Shown here: in pieces, positions 6,678 to 15,520 of the stretch
Layout: every line of letters starts with the position of its first letter
Numbering within the stretch: the first letter of the stretch is position 1
From: an uncultured Sulfolobales archaeon
GTDB taxonomy: Archaea > Thermoproteota > Thermoprotei_A > Sulfolobales > Desulfurococcaceae
Length of the DNA: 64,000 nt
Direction of reading: 5' to 3'
Assembly (NCBI GenBank): GCA_938045475.1
Contig: CALIML010000008.1
Coordinates: 62,001 to 126,000 of the forward strand
Program-made: the position numbers and the translations under genes
Notes under the pieces: model-generated
What the model was told of the DNA's origin: nothing
The model's input: the letters and a program-made list of their open reading frames with translations, nothing else
Database searches by the model: none

Positions 6678-8063
6678 TTACTTACGTATTTTGCGCGGAT
6701 GTATGTAGTCTTTTGGAGCATTGTTAAATGGCTCTAAGTATTTTCTAAGCGTTTTTGGAATAGATATCGTTCCATCAGGCTCTTGGTGGTTTTCAAGTAT
6801 TGCCGTTATAGTTCTTGTGCTTGCTATAGCAGTGCTATTGAGGGTATGTAAGTACTCCTTCTTCATCCCCCTCCTTCTGACTAGCCTGATCTTAAGCCTA
6901 TATGCCTGCCAGTCAGTTACATTGCTACAACTAACCATCTCTCTATATTTGCCTTGGGCAGGCATCCACACTTCAAGATCGTATTTCTTCGCGGCGGGAG
7001 CTCCTAAATCTCCGCTAGCTATGTTGACCACTCTATGCGGCAGCTCTAGGCCTTTAAATAGCTCTTCAGCATTTTCAATGAGCTCCTCCATTAAGTCCCA
7101 GCTCTCCTCAGGCTTAGCATATATGAATTGCTCAACTTTATGGAACTGATGCACTCTAAAGACTCCCTTTAAATCCTTGCTCCCGGCGCCAGCCTCTTTT
7201 CTAAAACAAGGGCTTATTCCAACGTACTTCAGAGGAAGGTCCTCCTCTGGGATGTCTTCCCCATAATGTAGTGCGGCTAGAGAGTGCTCTGCTGTAGCAA
7301 TTAAGTACAAGTCCTCTCCTTCAATTCTATATATTGCATCCTTAAATGTAGCGAAATCTATAACTCCCATCATTACTCTCTCCTTCAACATATATGGAGG
7401 GAGGACTAGTGTATATCCCTTAGCAGTAAGGAAGTCGATAGCGTACAGCAGTAAGGCTAAGTCAAGCCAGACTAATTCATTGAATAAGTAGTAGAACCTA
7501 CTTCCAGCTACTTCACTAGCCTTAAGGGTATTTCCAAGCATTAACACTTCCTCAAGCATATCGGCATGTCCAATGGGTCTCCAATCTATTAACTCATACT
7601 CTACCCTAAATCCATGCTTCTCAGTTTGTTCCCTAAACTGCTCTAAGTACCCGCTCCATACCTTAGCTCTACCCCAGAACCTTATGGGAGCGTTATACGA
7701 GTCGTCTGGTCCGAGGGGGGCCGATTCATGAACTATGTTGGGCAGCTCTAAGAGAGCTTTCTCCCTCTCAAGCTCAACAACCTTAAGGTCTTTTTCAATA
7801 GCCTCAAGCTTCTCGAGGAGTTCCTTAGCTTCCCTGAGAGCTTTCTCCCTCTCATCGCCTTGAAGCTTCTGCACACTTCTACTGATTACATTATGTTTGT
7901 GCCTGAGCTCATCGGCTTCCTTCAACATTCTTCTCCATTTCAGATCGAGGTCGTGAGCTCTATCGACTATTGATGGATCCATGAATCTCTTCTTAACGTG
8001 CTCCCTCAATGCATCTGGGCTGTTTCTAAGCAATTCAAGTATGCTCCAGCTCAAGCACAGCAC
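6678..8063 (-). CDS. serS: Seryl-tRNA synthetase
   Basis: 461 residues, GTG start. An N-terminal tRNA-binding antiparallel coiled coil (~10-110: [39 protein letters not shown]) precedes a class II catalytic core. Motif 2 reads [20 protein letters not shown] with FHKVEQF, and motif 3 reads [20 protein letters not shown]; the serine-site segment [10 protein letters not shown] is also present. This is the standard SerRS form, not the rare methanogen type. An in-frame TTG at 8054 (SWSILELL) is an alternative start. Monocistronic. Confidence 0.97.
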   Translation of the reverse strand: MLCLSWSILELLRNSPDALREHVKKRFMDPSIVDRAHDLDLKWRRMLKEADELRHKHNVISRSVQKLQGDEREKALREAKELLEKLEAIEKDLKVVELEREKALLELPNIVHESAPLGPDDSYNAPIRFWGRAKVWSGYLEQFREQTEKHGFRVEYELIDWRPIGHADMLEEVLMLGNTLKASEVAGSRFYYLFNELVWLDLALLLYAIDFLTAKGYTLVLPPYMLKERVMMGVIDFATFKDAIYRIEGEDLYLIATAEHSLAALHYGEDIPEEDLPLKYVGISPCFRKEAGAGSKDLKGVFRVHQFHKVEQFIYAKPEESWDLMEELIENAEELFKGLELPHRVVNIASGDLGAPAAKKYDLEVWMPAQGKYREMVSCSNVTDWQAYRLKIRLVRRRGMKKEYLHTLNSTAIASTRTITAILENHQEPDGTISIPKTLRKYLEPFNNAPKDYIHPRKIRK

Positions 8064-8163
8064 CGCATTAATGAATAATGGACGACTAGTTATTAACGAT
8101 TACGCCCCATTCACGTGCATCTAAGCTAATGCCGCACAGGCTATAGCTGCAGTAAAAAGGAAA

Positions 8164-9276
8164 TTAAATTACGTCTAATAAGAACTTGCCGTTTTCATAG
8201 ACTAGCTCTCCATCAGCGTAGACCCTGCCCCTCCTCATATCCTTAATCATGTCCCAGTGTATAGCACTCTTATTTCTTCCACGGGACTCAGGGTATGCTG
8301 CTCCAAGAGCCATGTGTATAGTTCCGCCTATTTTTTCGTCAAACAAGATTTCCTTTGTAAACCTATCTATGGAGTAATTTAAGCCAAAGGCTATTTCACC
8401 AAGCTTCATTGCTCCATCATCTACGCTAAGCATTTTCCTTAGGAATTCTTCTCCGCGCACAGCTCTAGCTTCTACAACTACCCCCTTATTGAACACTAGC
8501 CTTACTCCATCTACTTCAACCCCCCTCCATATGGCTGGGTAGTCAAATTCCACAAAGCCTTCAGCGCTATCTTCAACTGGTGCTGTAAACACTTCTCCAC
8601 CAGGCATGTTGTGTCTCCCATCGTCGTTTATCCAAGTTCTTTCACTCACCCCTAGAGCCAGGCTTATGCCCGGGCCTTCGTAGCGCAGCTCACTTACTTT
8701 ATTGAGGAAATCCGCTATTCTCTGCTGTTCTCTTGCTTTCTCCACCCATGCTGATACAGGGTCTTCTCTATCAACTAGCGTTGCTTTATAGACGAACTCC
8801 TCGTATTCGATAATGCTCATCCCTGCTTCTTGCGCTAGTGCCCTAGTTGGATATGGTGCCACAACCCACTTCAGTTCTCCCTTAGCGCTTCTCTCCATGA
8901 AGATCTCCATTAGCGGCGCTCTAGAAGCGCTTCTACGCTTAATTCTCTCAGGATCTATGCCAGATAAATGCTTTGTGTGAGTTGAGCTAAGTATGCTTAT
9001 CCTAGCAGTTATTCTGGAAGCTATTTCCTTCTCAATGCTGCTCACATAGCTGAGCAGCTCTTCTCTAGCAAGTCTATAGAAGATCTCTTCAAATACTTCA
9101 TCGTATACATTGACTATTATTGGGTAACCCCCGCGTTCAACGACTTCCCTGAAGACCTCCCTTATTAAAGGCATTGCCTCATAACTACCGTATATAGCTA
9201 CTTCATCTATGGGCTTTATAGCAACTGAGTATTCAACTAAAAGCTTAGCTAGCTTAGATACCATAGAGCCAGGCAT
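8164..9276 (-). CDS. M29-family metal-dependent aminopeptidase (leucyl aminopeptidase type)
   Basis: 370 residues, the usual length for peptidase family M29 (thermophilic aminopeptidase T/AmpS). The C-terminal half has the metal ligands: GGEVFTAPVEDSAEG (Glu), IGFG-type IAFGLNYSIDRF, HMALGAAYPESRG (His) and KSAIHWDMIKDM (His, Asp). The N-terminal half has a Rossmann-like fold (PIDEVAIYGSYEAMPLI). It removes N-terminal residues from peptides in the cytosol, in keeping with peptide use. A second Met four codons in (MVSKLAKLL) could also be the start. Confidence 0.92.
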   Translation of the reverse strand: MPGSMVSKLAKLLVEYSVAIKPIDEVAIYGSYEAMPLIREVFREVVERGGYPIIVNVYDEVFEEIFYRLAREELLSYVSSIEKEIASRITARISILSSTHTKHLSGIDPERIKRRSASRAPLMEIFMERSAKGELKWVVAPYPTRALAQEAGMSIIEYEEFVYKATLVDREDPVSAWVEKAREQQRIADFLNKVSELRYEGPGISLALGVSERTWINDDGRHNMPGGEVFTAPVEDSAEGFVEFDYPAIWRGVEVDGVRLVFNKGVVVEARAVRGEEFLRKMLSVDDGAMKLGEIAFGLNYSIDRFTKEILFDEKIGGTIHMALGAAYPESRGRNKSAIHWDMIKDMRRGRVYADGELVYENGKFLLDVI

Positions 9277-9349
9277 GGGGCCAGCCTCTGCAACTATTAC
9301 TTAAAGACTACGCCCAGCTTTTTAACTCTGCACAGTTTTGAATACTTAG

Positions 9350-9648
9350 TTTAAAGACGTAGCCACGTCTCCCACTCTACAGAGCTCTCTAAACTTTTTA
9401 CCGTTGCTGAGTAGTCGGCACTCTTTATGACTACTCGTTCCACCTCTGCTTTAAGTGCTTCATTGGTGGCTTTCTGGGGCAACGGAATCCCCCCTCATCC
9501 TGGGATCTAGTGTCATAGAGTACTCCTTCAGCGCTAATTTTCCACTACGCATAGAGCACGCTCCAAATAGCAATACTCATCACTAAGTAAATCAACTATG
9601 GGATAAGGATATAAAGCTAATTCGGCAACTACTGACATAGCCTGCCCG
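9350..9648 (-). other. Possible remains of a decayed gene
   Basis: The space between the aminopeptidase and the methyltransferase pseudogene has no intact gene. Protein-like minus-strand pieces appear in different frames: AMSVVAELALYPYPIVDLLS and EYCYLERALCVVEN (to a stop at 9534), then EYSMTLDPRMRGDSVAPESH, then NEALKAEVERVVIKSADYSA with VKSLESSVEWETWLRL (stop ~9354). Together with the neighbouring pseudogene this suggests a degenerating segment, though chance open frames cannot be excluded. Confidence 0.25.
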
Positions 9649-10506
9649 GTGCATGTTTTTATATCCAAGAGAGAATGCATGGAGAAGCTGTATAGATTAT
9701 TTCCCTGGATCGAAGATCCCTTTACAGCTGAAGGCCTTAAGAGGTATAGAGATGCTGTCTCAGAGTTTGAAGTCATTGCTAAGCATAAGTGGCTTAAAGA
9801 GCTCGTGGATAGGAGGAGAGAGCTTAAAATAGTTGATCTATGCAGCGGCACAGGCATTGGAGGCATTGCTTTAGCTAAAGTCTTAATGGATCTAGGTGTT
9901 GCAGTTAGCCTAACGTTAATCGATCTTCGTCGAGACGCCCTTAGTAAAGCCATGGAGTTTTGCCCAAGAGAGCTTGGCCTCAAGCCCAAAACTCTAGTAC
10001 ATGATGTCCTAGAAGGAGGATGAGTTAGGAGCTGAGTTCGATGTTTCACTTATTTGGGGTTTTACAACACCACACTTCAGCCCGTGGGATTGAATTAAAG
10101 TATTGATATAATGTATCGCAGCTCTTAGTAAGCGATGGGCTGTTCCTATATGATGAATCTGATCGAGTGTACACAGTCTTCTACCTAAGGGGGTACAAGG
10201 ATTTGTTGCCTGAATTAGTTGAGAAAGATAAAGTGATCTTAACAATACATAGGGGGCAAGGACTTTAGAACGGGCTATACAACGCGCTTAGTTCTCAATC
10301 TCATGACTAAAGAAACTGAAGAAATGAAGGTATACTTCTGGGATTTAGCTTCCTCAGCAGCATTTACATGGATCTTCTTTAGTGACGTAGACTACATTCC
10401 TGCTAGAGGACTTTATTCAGGTACTGTAATAGCTAAAAGCCCGAGGCGCATGCTTAGTCTAGAGACTTCATTTAAGGAAAAACCACTGATGCTAACTCAC
10501 GAATAG
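9649..10506 (+). pseudogene. Broken class I SAM-dependent methyltransferase gene
   Basis: The first 124 codons are intact: residues ~55-75 contain SAM motif I (KIVDLCSGTGIGGIALAK), followed by a strand-2 acid (LTLIDLRRDAL). Translation then hits TGA at 10021. In the +1 frame the gene continues as DELGAEFDVSLIWGFTTPHF to a second stop near 10094. It resumes as LLVSDGLFLYDESDRVYTVF (about 10120-10180) and, after another shift, as DFRTGYTTRLVLNLMTKETE and the end piece at 10303-10506 (YFWDLASSAAFTWIFFSDVD ... LMLTHE). At least three lesions make this a pseudogene of a ~280-residue protein. Confidence 0.75.
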
Positions 10507-10577
10507 CTATAATTTAAGGATACTTTGAATTAGTGGCTAGCGGTCTGTGACAAGGCTAAGCTAATAAACCCATACCT

Positions 10578-10590
10578 GAAAAATATGTCT
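10578..10590 (+). promoter_or_regulatory. TATA-like element before tRNA-Thr
   Basis: GAAAAATATGTCT lies 16-28 bp upstream of the tRNA 5' end, the distance expected for an archaeal TATA box when the transcript starts a few bases before the tRNA. Confidence 0.4.
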
Positions 10591-10605
10591 AAAACAGTGT
10601 AGTGA

Positions 10606-10712
10606 GCCGCCGTAGCTCAGCCCGGTGGAGCGCCGGCCTCGTAACGGCACATCAGCTGGATCCGTAGTCGCAAGTGAGCCGGTGGACGCGGGTTCAAATC
10701 CCGCCGGCGGCT
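10606..10712 (+). tRNA. tRNA-Thr (anticodon CGU) with a 33-nt intron
   Basis: The cloverleaf folds fully: acceptor GCCGCCG (10606-10612) with CGGCGGC (10705-10711); D arm GCTC/GAGC; anticodon stem CCGGC (10633-10637) with GCCGG (10678-10682); T arm GCGGG/CCCGC with loop TTCAAAT. The loop C-T-CGT-A gives anticodon CGT (10640-10642) for Thr codon ACG. Discriminator base T (10712) suits archaeal tRNA-Thr. CCA is not encoded. The intron, about 10644-10676, follows position 37, the usual archaeal site cut by the splicing endonuclease at a bulge-helix-bulge. One-base shifts of the intron ends cannot be excluded. Confidence 0.93.
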
Positions 10713-10733
10713 TCAAACATAAGGTGTAAAAAC

Positions 10734-10770
10734 GCCTGAAGTCATGCACATCGATCAAGAGTTTTCAGGC
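10734..10770 (+). repeat. Inverted repeat downstream of tRNA-Thr
   Basis: GCCTGAA (10734-10740) pairs with TTCAGGC (10764-10770) around a 23-nt spacer and is followed by GCTTTTAC. It could be part of a transcript end or a mobile-element scar; no more can be said. Confidence 0.3.
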
Positions 10771-10889
10771 ATGCTTTTACTTGATGTAAGTTTGTCGACA
10801 CTATTATGGTCTCCCAAAGCAAGAGACATAGTTATTAAATCTTTGACAAGCCGCTGGTGTACTCATTGATGTCCGTAGGCTCATTCCGA

Positions 10890-10915
10890 CCTAGCGTTGT
10901 CTTTCGTTACGCTAG
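10890..10915. repeat. Hairpin repeat, copy 2
   Basis: CTAGCGT (10891-10897) and ACGCTAG (10909-10915) are inverted arms; the whole 26-bp element matches copy 1 at 6206-6231 apart from a few loop bases. ACGCTAGAC at 10909-10917 recurs at 11163-11171, on the other side of the IS607-type relic, as if marking the element's borders. Confidence 0.55.
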
Positions 10916-11130
10916 ACCTTCAATCCTCTCTTCATGGGAGGGCTTTCGTGGTGAAAGGGCGAAGACTCCACATTCATCTTTTGAGGAGGCAGGCGTTTTG
11001 ATGCACTTGATCTTAACTGAATAAGCCCGCTTCCCAACTACAGTATAGGACACTCCGAACATTTTGGCAACCTCTCCAGTAGTTTAAAGCTTCTCTACTA
11101 CTAACCTAACTTCTTCAACACCTTCCTCCG
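10902..11130 (-). pseudogene. Relic of an IS607-type serine recombinase (TnpA), N-terminal HTH
   Basis: Minus-strand reading gives EEGVEEVRLVVEKL, a stop (11085-11087), then TTGEVAKMFGVSYTVVGKRA, YSVKIKCIKTPASSK and a final stop near 10902. This matches the MerR-type DNA-binding domain that begins IS607 TnpA proteins, typically 'GEVAKLFGVS..TV.RW...GKIKAIRTP.GR'. The catalytic serine domain is absent and there is no usable start. It lies just upstream of rio2, close to the tRNA gene and the hairpin repeat, and marks a dead insertion. Confidence 0.6.
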
Positions 11131-11223
11131 ATCGTTATTGCAGTTATGAAAGTTGTAAACTAACGCTAGACAAAACATTTTCGAAACCCCCTAAAGATAT
11201 TATTAAGGCCTTGCTTTAATAAC

Positions 11224-12135
11224 TTGACAGTAAGGGTGTTGCAGCTGGTTAAGCTAGGCGTAGTGTATAGGCAGCTTACAACACTGGACTTCTCAATACT
11301 TAATGCCATAGAGAAGGGGATGGCTAGCCACGAGTACGTCTCCTTGGACTATGTTGAAAGACTAGTGAATGCACCAGCAACTAGAGTGGAGCGCTCACTG
11401 GAGAAGTTGCGCAACCTAAAGCTCGTTAAGGGGTGGGGCGAGAGCTATAGAGGCTTTAGGCTAACGTACTTAGGCTTAGATATTCTGGCTTTAAGAGCTC
11501 TAGTTAAAGAAGGAGTTCTAGAAGCCATTGGAGACAAAATAGGCGTTGGGAAGGAGAGCGAGCTCTATAGAGCTAGAGCTCCAGGGGGCTTATTAGTCAT
11601 AGCGAAGCTCCTTAGAATAGGCTGCAGGAGCTTTAGATCTACTAAGAGAACCAGGCCCTTTGTTAAAACCCCTCAGTTAAACTGGTATGCTCAGTCAAAA
11701 ATAGCTGCTGAAAGAGAGTACAAAGCATTACTGGAGCTATCTAAAGCAGGAGGCCTGGTTCCACGGCCCTACGCATGGAATAGGCATGCAGTAGTCATAA
11801 GCTATATAAATGGAATCGAGCTGTATAGGAGGCCTAAGTTGAGTGACCCGGAGAAAGCACTAATGGATGTACTTGAAACTATTAGGAAGGCATACGTAGA
11901 TGCAGGAATAGTGCACGGAGATTTAAGCGAGTACAACGTCATAGTTAGCGCTGAAAACGAGAGGGCTTACGTAATTGATTGGCCGCAGTACGTTGAAAAA
12001 GATCATCCGAGTGCCCCAAGTCTATTGAAGCGAGACGTAGGGTATATAGTGAGGTTCTTCAATAAAATCTACGGAGTGCATTTAAGTGTAGATAGGGCTC
12101 TTAGTTATGTCGCAGGCGGAGGAGAGCTCCAGTAG
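11224..12135 (+). CDS. rio2: RIO2-type atypical serine kinase/ATPase
   Basis: 303 residues, TTG start. An N-terminal winged helix (~1-85: DYVERLVNAPATRVERSLEK, LKLVKGW) is followed by a RIO kinase domain: P-loop IGVGKESELYRAR, catalytic loop VHGDLSEYNVIV and metal-binding DWPQYV, the RIO2 version of DFG. The winged helix separates RIO2 from RIO1. The protein acts in late maturation of the small ribosomal subunit. Its end overlaps the DUF460 gene by 29 bp, so the two are co-transcribed. Confidence 0.95.
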   Translation: MTVRVLQLVKLGVVYRQLTTLDFSILNAIEKGMASHEYVSLDYVERLVNAPATRVERSLEKLRNLKLVKGWGESYRGFRLTYLGLDILALRALVKEGVLEAIGDKIGVGKESELYRARAPGGLLVIAKLLRIGCRSFRSTKRTRPFVKTPQLNWYAQSKIAAEREYKALLELSKAGGLVPRPYAWNRHAVVISYINGIELYRRPKLSDPEKALMDVLETIRKAYVDAGIVHGDLSEYNVIVSAENERAYVIDWPQYVEKDHPSAPSLLKRDVGYIVRFFNKIYGVHLSVDRALSYVAGGGELQ

Positions 12136-14161
12136 AGTCATTGTAGGAGTAGACGTTAGGCATGGGAGTCCGGAGTCCTCTACACCACCTCACTACAGCG
12201 CAGTGATTCTGCGGGGGGAAGAAGTAATTAATGAGTATGAGGATGTAAGCATAGGCAGATTAATCAGGATCTTGTGGGATACTCTTCCTAAAGCAATAGC
12301 AGTAGACAACGTATATGAGTTGGCTCCAAATAAGTCAAAGCTACTCAACCTTCTCTCACTACTGCCCCCAGACATAGAGATAGTGCAGGTAACTGGAGTG
12401 GGGAGCGAGAAACTGAATGTAAAGCTGTTAGCGAAGAGCTTGGGTATAGAAGTCTACAGCAAACCCCAGCCACTGCAGACTGCATACATAGCGGCTCTAG
12501 CAGCTCAGAAGGGCTTTGGATATAGAGTTAAGCTAATTGAGGATAAGTCTAAGATAATTATATCCAGAGGGAGGGGGTCTTCGAAGGGAGGCATGAGTCA
12601 CGACAGGTATGTTAGGAACATAAGGGCTGGAATACTTAGGGTAACCAAGGAGATAAAGTCTACTTTGGATTCAAATAACATGGATTACGACTTATTGATA
12701 ACTAAGTCTAGCGGTGGATTAAGCAGGAGCACGTTCATAGTCTATGCCCCGAGGAGTAAGGTGCTGAGCTTAGTAAAGCCCCTTAAGACTCACAGCATTA
12801 AGGTGGAGGTAAGGCCCGTATATAGCTCTAAAATAGTTTTTGAACCCCTCAACGCTCCTGAGGAATCCAAAGTAAGCACAAAGCCCTTAATAATAGGCCT
12901 AGATCCAGGTACTTGGACTGGCCTAGCCGTACTCGACATCAATGGAGTCCCGCTATTAGTTAAGAGCTCTAAGAACTTAGATAGAGCTGAAATACTGCTG
13001 CTATTGACTCAGTACGGGAGGCCTGTGATAGTAGCTACAGATGTTGCTTCACCCCCTGAATCAGTTAAGAAGCTTGCAGCCGTATTTAAGGCAGTTCTAT
13101 ACAGTCCCTCTAGAGACTTAGGCAGTGATGAAAAGGACTTATTGTTGGAGAGCCTTAGGAACAACTATCCGTGGATAAAGACCTCGGATAACCATGAAAG
13201 AGACGCATTAGCGTCAGCTTACAAGGCGTTCCTAAGCTATGCAGATAAGTTTGAGCAAGCGGAAGCCTACATAAGTAGGTTCAACGTTCAATTAGACGTA
13301 GATAGAGTTAAGGAAGCTGTAATTCGTGGAAAAACTATTGCAGAAGCTGTAGAGGAGGAGCTTGAAAGAGTCGTTTCACTAAAGGAATCAGTTGAAGCCG
13401 GGGCCGGCGGCAGGATTAAAGCCCGTAGCCACAAGAGTAGTGAGAACAGAGCGTTGAAAAAGCTGCAGTTAAGGTTGAGAGCTCTTGAAGCGGAGAAAGC
13501 GTCTCTCCAGGCTGAGGCAAGGGCTCTTAAGAGTGAGATTGAGAGATTAGAGGTGGAGTTGAGGAATTTAAAGCAAACAATTAATCCAATTAATGAATAT
13601 GAGAGGCAGGCAAGCCTACTTAAGGAGGAGAACAAATCGTTGAGGAAAAAGATCTCTCAATTAGAGGAATCCTTAAACTCCCTTGAGAGAGATTACGCAC
13701 AGCTCCAAAAACTGCTTGAACGAGCCTTAATGAATGGCTTTAAGGTTATTCCAAAGCCGAGCAGCGTTAATGCAGAATCCATTAAATCCATAGACTTTAA
13801 GCCAAGTGGCGTAATTAGGGCAGTATACACTGATTCCCCCGTAAACGGCGATACACTAGAATTGTTGAAGTCAAGTAAAATAGCTATAGCGACTCCTATG
13901 CCGGAGCACTACTTAAATGCATGTGTTCCAGTAATAGACTTAAGAATCTATGAGCACTACTGCATTGGCTCACTAGTGATCGTAGAGCCATTGGTTGAAG
14001 CCGTAATCAATAGTGAGTGGAGGAAAATAATTGAGTCTGAGGAGCGTGAGAGGAGGAACGCAGTCATCAAGGTCTTGGAGGAATATAGGGCGGAGAGAGC
14101 TAAATCCATTGGCTTAAGCGAAGACCTTGAGTCCAGGAGAGTTATGAGGGTAAAAATATAG
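12107..14161 (+). CDS. DUF460 protein: RNase H-like domain plus long coiled coil
   Basis: 684 residues. Two RNase H-like halves are suggested: residues ~10-125 (VIVGVDVRHG, AIAVDNVYEL) and ~260-375 (LIIGLDPGTWTGLAVLD, VIVATDVASPP, NHERDALASAYKAF). The latter carries the D-x-G...D...H-x-x-D-A layout of RuvC/YqgF nucleases (COG2433). A heptad-rich coiled coil follows (~440-545: LQLRLRALEAEKASLQAEAR) and then a ~130-residue C-terminal domain. The family is archaeal and uncharacterised; a structure-selective nuclease or ribosome-linked role is inferred from fold and from its overlap with rio2. Confidence 0.88.
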   Translation: MSQAEESSSRVIVGVDVRHGSPESSTPPHYSAVILRGEEVINEYEDVSIGRLIRILWDTLPKAIAVDNVYELAPNKSKLLNLLSLLPPDIEIVQVTGVGSEKLNVKLLAKSLGIEVYSKPQPLQTAYIAALAAQKGFGYRVKLIEDKSKIIISRGRGSSKGGMSHDRYVRNIRAGILRVTKEIKSTLDSNNMDYDLLITKSSGGLSRSTFIVYAPRSKVLSLVKPLKTHSIKVEVRPVYSSKIVFEPLNAPEESKVSTKPLIIGLDPGTWTGLAVLDINGVPLLVKSSKNLDRAEILLLLTQYGRPVIVATDVASPPESVKKLAAVFKAVLYSPSRDLGSDEKDLLLESLRNNYPWIKTSDNHERDALASAYKAFLSYADKFEQAEAYISRFNVQLDVDRVKEAVIRGKTIAEAVEEELERVVSLKESVEAGAGGRIKARSHKSSENRALKKLQLRLRALEAEKASLQAEARALKSEIERLEVELRNLKQTINPINEYERQASLLKEENKSLRKKISQLEESLNSLERDYAQLQKLLERALMNGFKVIPKPSSVNAESIKSIDFKPSGVIRAVYTDSPVNGDTLELLKSSKIAIATPMPEHYLNACVPVIDLRIYEHYCIGSLVIVEPLVEAVINSEWRKIIESEERERRNAVIKVLEEYRAERAKSIGLSEDLESRRVMRVKI

Positions 14162-14181
14162 CTAGTTGCAGTAAGAGTTCT

Positions 14182-15411
14182 TTAAAAGAGCATGACTTCG
14201 CTTCTCAAAATCTTGTCAGTTACCTTAACTATGTTGCTTAGCTCCCAGTTAACTATGCTCTCTATTTCTGAAACAACGTTGGAGGATAATCTATCCCCCT
14301 CAGGAAGTACTTTTACGTTAGCTATAAATGGTTCATCTATGGGCTTACCTATTTGGCTCAATAACTTGACGTAGACTTCCCTAACGTCCTTAACTTCACT
14401 GAATATTTTATTAGCTATAAGTGTCGCAATTACATTGTATATCTTCCCAACGTGGTTAACTGGGTTTTTGCCTGCAGTAGCCTCCATGCTCATAGGCCTC
14501 ATGGGAGTTATGAGTCCGTTAGCTCTATTGCCTCGGCCCGTCATTCCATCATCTCCGTGTTCTGCTGAAGTACCTGTTACAGTTATGTAAACAGTTCCGC
14601 GTTCAATTATGTCCGCTGTGTTTACATAGGCTTTAACTGAATACTCTGGAGCCAGCTTCGACGCATTATCTAATACTGATTCAATTACCTCCTCCTTAAC
14701 GCTAATGTATTCACCTACGTCTAGCACATGCCTTGACACCATTGCTGCAGCCACTGTGAGCTCAATTCTTTTATCAAGCCTTAACCCCATTACTTTTACA
14801 TCCTCGCCTACAGCCGGTAGCTTAGCTTTAAACTCCCTTGAGTTAAGCATTCTCTCTGTACTGAGGACTAGTTCTTCAAGCTTACTTAGTGGAGCATAGC
14901 CTACCCCTATGCTTGTATCGTTTGCGGCAGGCGCCTTAGCCTTTATTGAGAATAGTTCGCGAAGATCTTTAGAGCCCATGCCTATCTTGTAGTCAACTAC
15001 TACGTCTGCCTCTGGATCTAGGTATCTAAAGCAACTCCTAACCCAGTTCCTTACGGCCTTAATGATTAGTGTGCCAACGGGCACTGGCTCAACGCCTTTA
15101 TCCGTTCGAACGCTTGTCGTAGCTCTGCCGGATACAATTATGTATATGGGCTCTAGTACTTCGCCTCCTCCAAAAACTGGGTTGGCTTGCCCTCCAATAA
15201 CTAGCACTTTATCTAAGTTGTGGTGGAGTATTAAGCCATAGTTCCTTAAGTAGTATTCGCAGAGCGCTCTGCTCGTTGCTTCAGCAGATGCATCAGCTAT
15301 GTAGTCGGGGTGGCCTAAGCCCTTTCTCTCAACTAACTCTACTCTCATCTCTTCAACTGGCTGAACTCTAACTTTCTCTACGATTATCCTCCTCTCGACC
15401 AAAGCATTCAC
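14182..15411 (-). CDS. mat: Archaeal-type S-adenosylmethionine synthetase
   Basis: 409 residues. The family markers are [18 protein letters not shown] near the N-terminus, [34 protein letters not shown] and [18 protein letters not shown]. This COG1812 enzyme makes SAM from methionine and ATP and differs strongly from bacterial MetK. It supplies the many SAM-dependent enzymes in this region. The gene stands alone; its start lies ~110 bp from the end of rqcH on the same strand. Confidence 0.97.
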   Translation of the reverse strand: MNALVERRIIVEKVRVQPVEEMRVELVERKGLGHPDYIADASAEATSRALCEYYLRNYGLILHHNLDKVLVIGGQANPVFGGGEVLEPIYIIVSGRATTSVRTDKGVEPVPVGTLIIKAVRNWVRSCFRYLDPEADVVVDYKIGMGSKDLRELFSIKAKAPAANDTSIGVGYAPLSKLEELVLSTERMLNSREFKAKLPAVGEDVKVMGLRLDKRIELTVAAAMVSRHVLDVGEYISVKEEVIESVLDNASKLAPEYSVKAYVNTADIIERGTVYITVTGTSAEHGDDGMTGRGNRANGLITPMRPMSMEATAGKNPVNHVGKIYNVIATLIANKIFSEVKDVREVYVKLLSQIGKPIDEPFIANVKVLPEGDRLSSNVVSEIESIVNWELSNIVKVTDKILRSEVMLF

Positions 15412-15520
15412 CTATGTGAAGGGGATTAGTTTTGGTTAAAAAGTTAATAATCTCTTTTAAAACTTTATTTGAACATGAGCTCTCAGTATTTGGAGCGCGC
15501 ATAGAAAGCGGCTTAATGCG

